Notes under the pieces: model-generated
Database searches by the model: none
What the model saw: the letters and a program-made list of their open reading frames with translations, nothing else
What the model was told of the DNA's origin: nothing
Part shown: piece by piece, positions 1-6,622 of the stretch
How the letters are laid out: each line of letters starts with the position of its first letter
Numbering within the stretch: position 1 is the stretch's first letter
Source of the DNA: Betaproteobacteria bacterium
Lineage (GTDB): Bacteria > Pseudomonadota > Gammaproteobacteria > Burkholderiales > Casimicrobiaceae
Assembly: GCA_018971195.1 (NCBI GenBank)
Contig: JAGXBK010000006.1
Span: 1 to 43,711, forward strand
Reading direction: 5' to 3'
DNA length: 43,711 nt
Made by a program: the position numbers and the translations under genes

Positions 1-1
1 G

Positions 2-730
2 GCTGCCGCCGAGCTGAATCGCGCTGCAGCCGAGGCTGCCGGCAGTGGCGCGTCGCCGCCTGCGCCGCAGCCGCCCGCGCTGACCGGTCTGCAGAAGTGG
101 CTCGCCGAGCAATCGTCGAGGGTCCTCGCGGTCGTCGCCGACCTGGGCATCGCAGCGATGCTCGCCTACTTTCTGCTCGCGTCGGGCGACACTTTCCGCC
201 GCAAGCTCGCCCGGCTCGCCGGACCGACCCTTGCGCGGCGCAGGATCACGATCGAGATTCTCGACGAGATCGACGCGCAGGTGCAGCGCTACCTGCTGAC
301 GATGCTGGTGATCAATGTCGTCGTGGCCCTCACGACCTGGGCCATCCTCGCGGCTTTCGGCGTCGATCACGCGGCGTTGTGGGGCGTGATTGCCGGTGTG
401 CTGCACGTGGTGCCGTATGCCGGATCGGCGCTGACCATCGTCGCGACCGGGCTCGCCGCATTCCTGCAGTTCGAGACCGCGGGGCGCGCGCTGCTCGTCG
501 CGCTCGCCATCGGAACCGCGGCAACGCTGATCGGCGCCGGTCTTTCGTCCTGGATGCTCGGGCGCGCGTTCCGCATGAACGCGGTGGCCGTCTTCGTTGC
601 GCTGCTATTCTTCGGCTGGCTGTGGGGAGGCTGGGGATTGCTGGTCGGCGTGCCGCTGCTCGCGACCATCAAGACCGCAGCGGAGCGGATCGTCCCGCTT
701 CGCGCGATCGGGGCCCTGATCAGCCGCTAG
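2..730 (+). CDS. AI-2E family transporter (PerM-type permease), C-terminal part, truncated by window edge
   Basis: The reading frame is open from base 2 and ends with TAG at 730, so only the last ~242 residues are present. The visible part starts with an Ala/Pro-rich loop, then a hydrophobic segment (VVADLGIAAMLAYFLL), a cytoplasmic stretch with charged residues, and a block of four to five membrane helices typical of the C-terminal half of the AI-2E exporter/PerM family (GVIAGVLHVVPYAGSALTIV, FFGWLWGGWGLLVGVPLLATIK). The family comprises integral inner-membrane transporters; members are linked to autoinducer-2 export or Na+/H+ antiport, but substrate cannot be assigned. The convergent histidine kinase gene ends 1 nt away (stop at 732). 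Confidence 0.85.
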   Translation, partial: AAAELNRAAAEAAGSGASPPAPQPPALTGLQKWLAEQSSRVLAVVADLGIAAMLAYFLLASGDTFRRKLARLAGPTLARRRITIEILDEIDAQVQRYLLTMLVINVVVALTTWAILAAFGVDHAALWGVIAGVLHVVPYAGSALTIVATGLAAFLQFETAGRALLVALAIGTAATLIGAGLSSWMLGRAFRMNAVAVFVALLFFGWLWGGWGLLVGVPLLATIKTAAERIVPLRAIGALISR

Positions 731-731
731 C

Positions 732-2153
732 CTAATCAGCGGCCGACGCGGCCGACGCGCGCCCGCGCGCGTCGGCGTCAGGCTCATCCTGCGGGGCCGT
801 GCCGTCCGCGGCAAGCGGAATGAAGACCTCGATCCGGGTTCCGGCGCCGGCCCGGCTGCTGATCCTGAAGTCCCCATTGAAGGCGCGCACGCGCTGGCGC
901 ATGCCGATGATGCCGTGCGACAGGCGGTCCGTCGCTGCGCCAGCGGGCAATCCGCGGCCGTCGTCCTCGATCACCAGCGAGATTCCATCGTCGCCTCGCC
1001 CCAGATCGATGTCGACGTGCCGAGCGTTCGCATACTTGACGATGTTCGTCAGCGCTTCCTGCACGATCCGGTAGAGGGCGATCGAGACGTCGGGTGGCAG
1101 ACTGGGCTCGCCGAGGTTGAGGTCGCAGTCGAGACCCGCGCGCTCGCAGGTTTGCCGGACCTGCCACTCGAGCGCGGGTGCGAGGCCGAGGTTGTCCAGA
1201 AGTGTCGGTCGCAGCTCCTCGATGATGCGTCGCTTCATCTCGACGCCCTCGTCGAGGATCGTCAGCGCGCGCTCCAGCTTGTTCGCAGCGTCCGGCAACG
1301 ACGCCTTGCAGCGCTGCGAAGCCCAGGCGACGTCCATTTTCGCGCCAACCAGGATGCCCCCGAGCTCGTCGTGGATGTCGCGTGCCAGCCTCGACTTCTC
1401 CTCCTCGCGCACGGTCTGCAGGTAGGTCGAAAGCTCGGACAGCTCCTCGGTGCGCGCAGCGACCTCGCGCTCGAGCCGATGCTGCTCCTCGACGAGCATG
1501 CGGCGCTTCGCCTCGCGGGCGGCGATCTCGCGTCGCGAAAGCGCCATTACGACAAACAGGAGCGCGATCGTGAACGCAGTCATGGTCAGCATGCCGACGC
1601 GGCCGAACTCGATGTCGCGTGCCCAACGCAGTCCCCCGCGCTGCGCCGACAGACGCAGCTCGTCGAGGATGCTCTGGGCCTCGCCGTGGATCTGCTCCAT
1701 CAGCTTCTGCCCCACACCGGTGTCGATCAGCTGAAGCGCCGCCTCGCGGCCGTTGCGATCGTTCAGCGTCAGCGTCGATTCGAGATCGTTGAGCTTCTCG
1801 CCGATCAGCGTGGCGAGGTGGCTCGAGTGCTCGATCATCGACGTGGTGCCGTTCTGGCTGACCAGGTCGCGCAGGTGGGCCGAGGCCTTGTCGATCTTCG
1901 GCAGGGCAGCCTGGTAGGGCTTCAGGTAGGACGGATCGCCCGTCAGCAGGTATCCGCGCTGGCTGGACTCGGCATCGACGATCAGCGCGAGCGTCTCGTT
2001 GACGACGGTCTCCATCTCCAGTGCCGTCGACATCGCCCGGTTGGCAAATTCGAGGCGCTGGTAGCCGAATTCGGCGAACCCCAGGATGGCCAGGGACACG
2101 ACCATGCCGAGCGCGAGCGGAAGCAGGACGCGAAGTGGGAGCAGGCGCTTCAT
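732..2153 (-). CDS. CHASE3-domain sensor histidine kinase, NarL/LuxR-type (HisKA_3)
   Basis: 473 aa membrane sensor kinase. TM1 is near residues 8-28 and TM2 near 185-206; the ~155-residue periplasmic part carries the CHASE3 signature ESSQRGYLLTGD (62-73). A short coiled region leads to a HisKA_3 dimerisation domain with the phospho-accepting His261 in RLARDIHDELGG, then a HATPase_c domain with the N box (ALTNIVKYANA) and G boxes (DDGRGLP, GIIGMRQR). HisKA_3 kinases normally phosphorylate NarL-type regulators, but no such regulator is encoded in this window, so the partner is unknown. The upstream region contains two strong inverted repeats (2172-2190 and 2222-2245). Confidence 0.92.
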   Translation of the reverse strand: MKRLLPLRVLLPLALGMVVSLAILGFAEFGYQRLEFANRAMSTALEMETVVNETLALIVDAESSQRGYLLTGDPSYLKPYQAALPKIDKASAHLRDLVSQNGTTSMIEHSSHLATLIGEKLNDLESTLTLNDRNGREAALQLIDTGVGQKLMEQIHGEAQSILDELRLSAQRGGLRWARDIEFGRVGMLTMTAFTIALLFVVMALSRREIAAREAKRRMLVEEQHRLEREVAARTEELSELSTYLQTVREEEKSRLARDIHDELGGILVGAKMDVAWASQRCKASLPDAANKLERALTILDEGVEMKRRIIEELRPTLLDNLGLAPALEWQVRQTCERAGLDCDLNLGEPSLPPDVSIALYRIVQEALTNIVKYANARHVDIDLGRGDDGISLVIEDDGRGLPAGAATDRLSHGIIGMRQRVRAFNGDFRISSRAGAGTRIEVFIPLAADGTAPQDEPDADARGRASAASAAD

Positions 2154-2221
2154 CGCGGAGGGGGGGGTCGAAGCCCCAACGGGTGGGGCTGCGGATCGTG
2201 GAATACCACTATACCCCTTGC

Positions 2222-2245
2222 CGCCGGGTCCCCGGGGACCCGGCG
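2222..2245. repeat. 24-bp perfect palindrome between divergent genes
   Basis: The arm CGCCGGGTCCCC is followed immediately by its exact reverse complement, with no spacer. It lies 69 bp upstream of the histidine kinase start and about 130 bp upstream of the rightward DUF1328-like gene. A second perfect inverted repeat, AGCCCC-N7-GGGGCT, lies nearer the kinase start at 2172-2190. There is no T-run, so a terminator is unlikely. An operator or a hairpin in the kinase leader is possible; function is not known. Confidence 0.6.
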
Positions 2246-2378
2246 CGCCTCCGTCGGCGTCGGTGTTTGTCCGACAGCAGATTAGGCCATGCGCTGATAG
2301 GCTCCCGTACGTGACTCACTTATATTCGATTCACTGTCCGTCGTCCAGATGCGTGACCAGTTCGCCCGAGCCGATGCA

Positions 2379-2588
2379 ATGCTGAAGTGGGGTTTCGTCT
2401 TTCTGCTGCTCGCCGTCGCGAGCGGCCTGTTCGGCGCGGCGGTGTCCGACGCGTCGTCGTTCGCGTTGGCGCAGCTGCTGTTCTTCGGAAACGTCGTGCT
2501 GTTCGTCGTGTTCACTTTGCTCGGCACGCTGGTGCCGAGGTCGCTGGACGTGCCCCACCGGGACTCGACACGGCAGAGCGATCGCTGA
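2379..2588 (+). CDS. DUF1328-like small membrane protein
   Basis: About 69 aa if started at the ATG at 2379 (MLKWGFVFLLLAVASG...); the frame is also open from an ATG at 2349, ten codons earlier. I prefer 2379 because small DUF1328 proteins begin almost exactly with this M-x-(K/R)-W-x-hydrophobic pattern. Two hydrophobic helices are joined by a short Ala/Ser/Asp linker, with a charged tail (PHRDSTRQSDR). Function of the family is unknown; members are short inner-membrane proteins often linked to stress. The gene is monocistronic and followed by a clear Rho-independent terminator at 2651-2680. Confidence 0.65.
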   Translation: MLKWGFVFLLLAVASGLFGAAVSDASSFALAQLLFFGNVVLFVVFTLLGTLVPRSLDVPHRDSTRQSDR

Positions 2589-2650
2589 GAAGCCGGCCCG
2601 CCCGCCCCATTCCCGTCTCCCTCCCCCTCGTGCCCAAGCGAGGGGATCTC

Positions 2651-2680
2651 GACGCCGCCCCCAAAGCGGCGTCTTTTTTT
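2651..2680 (+). terminator. Rho-independent terminator behind the DUF1328-like gene
   Basis: The stem GACGCCGC / GCGGCGTC (8 perfect base pairs, 7-nt loop) is followed by seven T residues. It ends transcription from the left before the tmRNA gene. Confidence 0.9.
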
Positions 2681-2884
2681 GCGAACGATGCTGCCAATGG
2701 TCCAGGGCCCGGCGCCAGTCCCCAAGGGCCGCAGCCCTTGATCGCTTGAGCATTCTACGATTGCCCCCATGTTAAAAAATGATACCGAAACGCTCGCCTG
2801 CCGAATCCAACGAAGGCGCGCATGACTGGTATCATCTGGTTTCTTGCGCTGACCGGTGTCCAACCGGCGGCCCGCATCGTCACC
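2681..2884. other. Leader region of the tmRNA gene
   Basis: About 200 bases between the terminator and the tmRNA 5' end. It must hold the ssrA promoter. The A-rich stretch around 2771-2786 and GGTATCAT near 2828 are the only AT-rich, -10-like segments, but I cannot match a convincing -35/-10 pair. No gene is seen. Confidence 0.4.
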
Positions 2885-3262
2885 GGGGGTGTACTGGTTT
2901 CGACGGGGGTATCGAAGCAGCGCGGGGCATGCCGAGGCGCTTGTCCTCGTTAAACCCGAGCAATCGCAAACTTAACTGCGAACGACGAAACGTACGCTCT
3001 GGCGGCTTAATCCCGCCGGACCTCGCACCGGGCGGCGCTCCGCCCGGGCGGCAGCCGAGTAACACCGGAAGTCGCAGCGGGGACATTTAGAGCGATCGCG
3101 CCCATCCGGGTCACTTGGGTGAAGCGCTAAAGCAAGGTGACTGGTTCGACCGCAGCCTGTCCGCCGGCGTCGGGAGAACGAGAGCCAAACGACGAGACTA
3201 AGCATGTAGTCCCGACTGTAGAGGTCTTCCGGACGCGAGTTCGATTCTCGCCACCTCCACCA
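2885..3262 (+). ncRNA. ssrA: transfer-messenger RNA (tmRNA, SsrA), one-piece
   Basis: The 5' end GGGGGTGTACTGGTTTCGACGG and 3' end CGCCACCTCCACCA pair as a seven-base acceptor stem (GGGGGUG with CACCUCC, one G-U pair), with an A discriminator and encoded CCA at 3260-3262. The T-arm TTCGATTC lies just before the 3' end. The tag reading frame runs from the resume codon GCG at 2978 to TAA at 3008-3010 and encodes ANDETYALAA, a typical betaproteobacterial tag. With SmpB, it rescues stalled ribosomes and marks nascent chains for proteolysis. The 3' end is a known phage and island integration target, and an integrase remnant follows here. Confidence 0.98.
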
Positions 3263-3275
3263 TCAAGCCCTATGA

Positions 3276-3299
3276 CGGCCCCCGAGCGGGGCCGTTTTT
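3276..3299 (+). terminator. Rho-independent terminator of ssrA
   Basis: CGGCCCC / GGGGCCG (7 bp, short loop) is followed by TTTTT, 13 nt after the tmRNA CCA end. Confidence 0.92.
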
Positions 3300-3318
3300 C
3301 TTTCCATTCTTCCTATGA

Positions 3319-3932
3319 AATAGCGAAGGTATCGGTGAAATCCTGCGCAACGCCGACAAGCTGGACGTGTGCCGCGGGGTCAAGCGAGCGCACATGTTGC
3401 TTGCGTTCTGCGCTCAGCGCGTGGGTGAGGTCGTTGGGGCGACATGGACCGAGTTCGACCTCGACGCTGGTACGTGGGCGATTCCGAGAGAGCGAATGAA
3501 GCGGAAGGAGGAGGCTCGCGGTGAGCACCTGGTCCCGATCCCTCCCAAACTGCTTTCTGCGCTGCGGGAGTGGAGGCGATCCGACGGGGAAGCAGCCGTT
3601 TTCGTCTGTCCGGCGCCACGCGACGCAGAGGGCCATGTCACGCGTGAGGCAATCGAAAAGTTCTACAACCGGACACTGAACTCGCTGGCAAGCATTCTCC
3701 GCACTCGTGGCGATCGGTGTTCTCGACGATGGCGAGGGACGCTGGCAAGGCCCCGGATGTCGTGGAGGCGCAGCTCGATCACTTAGTCGGGAACAAGGTG
3801 TCCTCCGCGTATGACCGGGCGAGTCGCCTTGAACTTCGGCGCGCGTTGATGCGGTGGTACGAAGACATTCTCGTTACTGCCCGCGATGGCGCGGCCGTTC
3901 ATGAGCTTAGCCATCGCAAAGGCACCGCGTGA
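3319..3932 (+). pseudogene. Tyrosine recombinase (P4-type phage integrase), C-terminal remnant with frameshift
   Basis: Frame 1 is open from 3319 and reads GEILRNADKLDVCRG...AHMLLAFCAQRVGEVVGATWTEFDLDAGTWAIPRERMK, the start of the catalytic domain of P4-type integrases. Around 3675-3690 the homology switches to frame 3: LAGKHSPHSWRSVFSTMARDAGK...EAQLDHLVGNKVSSAYDR, which is the normal H-x-x-R box and C-terminus. A one-base deletion or two-base insertion therefore splits the gene. The N-terminal arm-binding and core-binding domains are missing entirely; the frame has a stop at 3316, right after the tmRNA terminator. Position behind ssrA identifies it as the leftover of an element inserted at the tmRNA 3' end. 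Confidence 0.85.
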
Positions 3933-3939
3933 CGCGTGT

Positions 3940-4803
3940 TCAACGATCGACAATATTCAACGCAGGAGCCAACGCCACGCGCAATCGTTCCACGATGGCA
4001 GGCAGGGGCTCGGGAGGTAGCTCGTTCTTCTTGAGAAACGCCAGCCACAGCGACTGGCGCGAGGAGTCGTGTGCAAACTCGTGCGTCAGCCCAATCGGCA
4101 CTGCATCGGGCACGGACATGCCGTGCCGCTCGAATGTGGCTTTGATCGCTTGAGCCAGCAGATCGGTGTCCAGGATTTCTCGTTCCAGCAGTACCGACAG
4201 ATCGAAGTAGTCCTTCAGGCGGCTGTTGGTCATGCCCAGCAGGGCAATGGCGTGGAGGTTTTCCGCGATGACCGTGTACGTCGGGTAGGCCCGCAACTTG
4301 GGCGCGGGAAGATCGTCCAGCAGGACCGGATAGACCGAATCCACCGGCGCCGGTGTGACGGCATCGCCGAAGCCGACATCGATCTGCGTCTTGCAGCGCG
4401 CCTTGGCCAGTTCGCCCGCGATGATCACGCGGACGCCGCCGTAGCCGGCTTCCTTGCGGATTTCCTCGACCGTGACCGAGGCGGGGTCAAATGCGATGCC
4501 GTCGTCAACAGCCACGGCGGCGATGTCGCGAAAGGTTTCGGCCACCGATGCCAGATCGCTCGCACCGAAGCCGAGCAAGTCGGCGTCGCGCGTGGCCCGG
4601 TGGGGCATGTCGTACCAGAGCGTGAACAGCAGGGCGCCCTTGAGCAGAAAGCGATCCGCGTGCTGCGACTGGGTCATGCGGTAGAGGATGCGCTCCAGCG
4701 CGAATCGCACCAGCACCTGGTTGAAATCGACACCCTGCGCTTTGGCAACGTTGAGCAGGCGCGCACGGACGGACGCGGCGACGTTTGGATTGGCGGGGTT
4801 CAT
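3940..4803 (-). CDS. AbiEii/AbiGii-family nucleotidyltransferase toxin
   Basis: 287 aa, usual length for the AbiEii family. The nucleotidyltransferase core is visible as FLLKGALLFTLWYDMPHRATRDADLLG (about 52-78), with the family's K-G-x-x-L and T-x-D-x-D/L signature, followed by the conserved NLHAIALLGMTNSRLKDYFDL segment (about 185-205). AbiEii toxins are GTP-binding nucleotidyltransferases that give abortive infection and plasmid stabilisation as type IV toxin-antitoxin systems. The start overlaps the stop of the antitoxin gene by 4 nt (ATGA), so the two are translationally coupled. It is the intact cargo of the decayed ssrA island. Confidence 0.93.
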   Translation of the reverse strand: MNPANPNVAASVRARLLNVAKAQGVDFNQVLVRFALERILYRMTQSQHADRFLLKGALLFTLWYDMPHRATRDADLLGFGASDLASVAETFRDIAAVAVDDGIAFDPASVTVEEIRKEAGYGGVRVIIAGELAKARCKTQIDVGFGDAVTPAPVDSVYPVLLDDLPAPKLRAYPTYTVIAENLHAIALLGMTNSRLKDYFDLSVLLEREILDTDLLAQAIKATFERHGMSVPDAVPIGLTHEFAHDSSRQSLWLAFLKKNELPPEPLPAIVERLRVALAPALNIVDR

Positions 4804-5405
4804 CCGACGCTTTCCAGGTAGGGCCGCATCACGTTGGCCACGCGGCAGACCTTGGCGAAGCGCCAGATGTCATCGACCGATGCCTTGTTGCGGGCCCGGG
4901 CGTCTTTCAGGGCCTCCAGCGCGACGTCCAGGCCGATCTTGTTGCGGTGCTTGAAACAGTCCGCCACCGTCTTGGCCACGCCGTAGACCCTGAGCTTGAC
5001 GCCATCGCGTTCAACTTCCTCGACGCCTGCCGTGTAGGCTTCACCGGTGAACTGCACCATCTTGATCGGCGGATAGTCGAACCGTGGGGCATGGCTGCCG
5101 CGCGGCATGGCAATCCAGACCTGGCGTGGCAGCTGGGTGGTCAGCTCATGGAGCTGCAGCGCGGTGAGCAGGCAGAACACGGCTTGCGGCACCTTGGTGG
5201 CGACGGTGATCAGACTCTCGTGTTCGGATCCCTGGGACTCCGGCAGACGGTACAGGCCACGCCCAACCTTCTCCAGCAGACCAGCAGCGGTCAGTCGCGT
5301 CAGGACGACCCGGGGCGCGTCGATGGCGTCCAGGTCGCTGGCGCGCAGCAGCCCCTTCTGGCTGGCCAGACCGAGGACGCGCTGGTTGTGGGTATCGGGC
5401 AGCAT
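4800..5405 (-). CDS. AbiEi-type antitoxin / transcriptional repressor
   Basis: 201 aa. The N-terminal winged HTH (residues about 8-55, QRVLGLASQKGLLRASDLDAIDAPRVVLTRLTAAGLLEKVGRGLYRLPE) is the AbiEi antitoxin domain that binds its own promoter; the C-terminal part (FDYPPIKMVQFTGEAYTAGVEEV..., VYGVAKTVADCFKHRNKIGLDVALEAL) is the DUF-type domain typical of these proteins. Family knowledge: AbiEi represses abiE transcription by binding inverted repeats. A matching inverted repeat lies upstream at 5426-5453. It is the first gene of the leftward two-gene operon. Confidence 0.93.
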   Translation of the reverse strand: MLPDTHNQRVLGLASQKGLLRASDLDAIDAPRVVLTRLTAAGLLEKVGRGLYRLPESQGSEHESLITVATKVPQAVFCLLTALQLHELTTQLPRQVWIAMPRGSHAPRFDYPPIKMVQFTGEAYTAGVEEVERDGVKLRVYGVAKTVADCFKHRNKIGLDVALEALKDARARNKASVDDIWRFAKVCRVANVMRPYLESVG

Positions 5406-5425
5406 GGTGTGAGTATGTTCCTTTA

Positions 5426-5453
5426 ATTCGTCTAACGCAATACTTCGACGAAT
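5426..5453 (-). promoter_or_regulatory. Candidate AbiEi operator upstream of the abiE operon
   Basis: ATTCGTC (5426-5432) and GACGAAT (5447-5453) form a perfect 7-bp inverted repeat with a 14-bp spacer, embedded in the only AT-rich stretch near the antitoxin start (5405). Known AbiEi repressors bind inverted repeats overlapping their promoter, so autoregulation is the likely role. This is an inference from position and symmetry. Confidence 0.55.
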
Positions 5454-5539
5454 AAACGGAACAATCTCATGCCCGCACCCACGGCCCGCCTTTGGGCGCC
5501 GGACCGCAGACGATCGCCGCCCGGAGCTTGCGCCGGACT

Positions 5540-6013
5540 CTATGCCGGCAACTTGGCGATCGCTTCCAGGAGCGATCTCCTGCCCGACTTCGGGTCAGGG
5601 TCGACTTCGATCCGGTGGTCCTCCATCTCCTTGGAGCAGCGACGGGCCCAAGCCATCACTTCGTCGAGATTGAATCTCACCAGCTTCCCCACCCGGACGC
5701 AGGGCAAGCCCAGGGCTTCACGAAGCTTGGGATGGGTGAGCAGGTACACCGGAAGGCTGGTGGCAGTCGCCACCTCCCGGGCGCTGACCAGATTCGCTTC
5801 CGGCGACGCCACGACCTGGCTGTTCCGTTCCCAAGTGGATTCGTAGAGGGCGCGGTTCTCGAAATTCAGCACCTCGTCCATCGGGTAGGTGACGCGCTTC
5901 GAGAGTTTGAGATACCGGGGCCCACGGCCTTCACTACGCCAGCGCTGAAGTGTCTTCGGACTGATCCCCCACCGCTCGGCGAGTTCGTTTTCGTTGATGG
6001 CGATCTTCTGCAT
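5540..6013 (-). CDS. Double helix-turn-helix DNA-binding protein (excisionase/AlpA-like)
   Basis: The frame is open from an ATG at 6049, but I place the start at 6013 because AGGGG lies 8 nt upstream; this gives 157 aa. The first HTH (NENELAERWGISPKTLQRWRSEGRGPRYLKLSKRVTYPMDEV) is of the helix_turn_helix_17/excisionase type. A second, similar module follows (LVSAREVATATSLPVYLLTHPKLREALGLPCVRVGKLVRFNLDEVMAWARR). Such proteins act as excisionases or regulators of mobile elements, which fits the integrase remnant nearby. The exact role (Xis or regulator) cannot be decided. Confidence 0.7.
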   Translation of the reverse strand: MQKIAINENELAERWGISPKTLQRWRSEGRGPRYLKLSKRVTYPMDEVLNFENRALYESTWERNSQVVASPEANLVSAREVATATSLPVYLLTHPKLREALGLPCVRVGKLVRFNLDEVMAWARRCSKEMEDHRIEVDPDPKSGRRSLLEAIAKLPA

Positions 6014-6035
6014 TGCGCAACCCCTTTGTTGGTTG

Positions 6036-6152
6036 GTGGAGTTACGCATTCAGGCCTACATCTTCGCGAAGGGCGAGCGAGCCGATCTCTCGGCGGAGGA
6101 GCGGCACGAAATGGCCGAACTAACGGCCGCACTGAAACAACTGGCAAGGTGA
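6036..6152 (+). pseudogene. C-terminal remnant of a RelE/HigB-type toxin
   Basis: In frame 3, the segment ending at TGA 6150-6152 reads ...QAYIFAKGERADLSAEERHEM..., matching the C-terminal part of RelE/HigB2-like toxins (the FAK-x-(E/D)-R-(A/D)-(N/D)-(I/L) region and following helix). Only about 37 residues remain; no start codon with a ribosome-binding site is seen, and the sequence upstream belongs to the leftward HTH gene's 5' region. The partner antitoxin gene follows 4 nt later, the usual order for higBA-type modules. The toxin has been cut by a deletion. Confidence 0.65.
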
Positions 6153-6156
6153 GGGC

Positions 6157-6564
6157 ATGAGCGGAGCATTCGACAGTATCAGGCGCGGGTTGCGGCAGGC
6201 CGTTGCGCATCAAGGCGGGAAGGGACGCGGTGTGAAGGTATACCAGCCGCAATCCGTGAACGTTAAACGGATCCGCGGCCGCACCGGACTGACGCAGAGC
6301 GACTTCGCGGCGACGTTCGGTATCGGCCTCGGGACACTGCGGCACTGGGAGCAGGGAGACCGGACGCCCCGCGGGGCGACGCTCGTTCTGCTCAACATCA
6401 TCGAGCGCGACCCGACCGCCGTGCTCAAGGCGCTACAGGTCAAGCGCAAGACACCCGCCAGGACGGCCCACAAGGGGGTGCGGCGCACAGCGCAGAACCG
6501 TGGTGGTAATGGCGGTGGTAAAGGCAAAGATGGCGGGAGAGTTGTCGACCCTTCCCCCATGTAA
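6157..6564 (+). CDS. HigA/NadS-type HTH antitoxin, orphan with odd C-terminal tail
   Basis: 135 aa. Residues about 1-95 fit the HigA2/NadS antitoxin family: a short N-terminal segment (MSGAFDSIRRGLRQAVAH), then an XRE-type HTH (KRIRGRTGLTQSDFAATFGIGLGTLRHWEQGDRTPRGATLVLLNIIERDPTAVLKAL). The tail from about residue 97 (RKTPARTAHKGVRR...GGNGGGKGKDGGRVVDPSPM) is basic and then Gly-rich, unlike the family; the original stop may have been lost. With the toxin reduced to a remnant upstream, the gene is an orphan antitoxin that may still act as a DNA-binding repressor. Confidence 0.75.
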   Translation: MSGAFDSIRRGLRQAVAHQGGKGRGVKVYQPQSVNVKRIRGRTGLTQSDFAATFGIGLGTLRHWEQGDRTPRGATLVLLNIIERDPTAVLKALQVKRKTPARTAHKGVRRTAQNRGGNGGGKGKDGGRVVDPSPM

Positions 6565-6622
6565 ATCTGGCGGGTCGCTGATCCGTGGGTGGAAAGCGTT
6601 GGTTTCTCAGGTTCGCTACCCG

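Noticed and set aside
732-2285. Long opposite-strand open frames over the kinase, over fhs, the oxygenase genes and soeA
   Set aside because: In GC-rich DNA these mirror the codon bias of the real gene; they have no ribosome-binding sites or family features.
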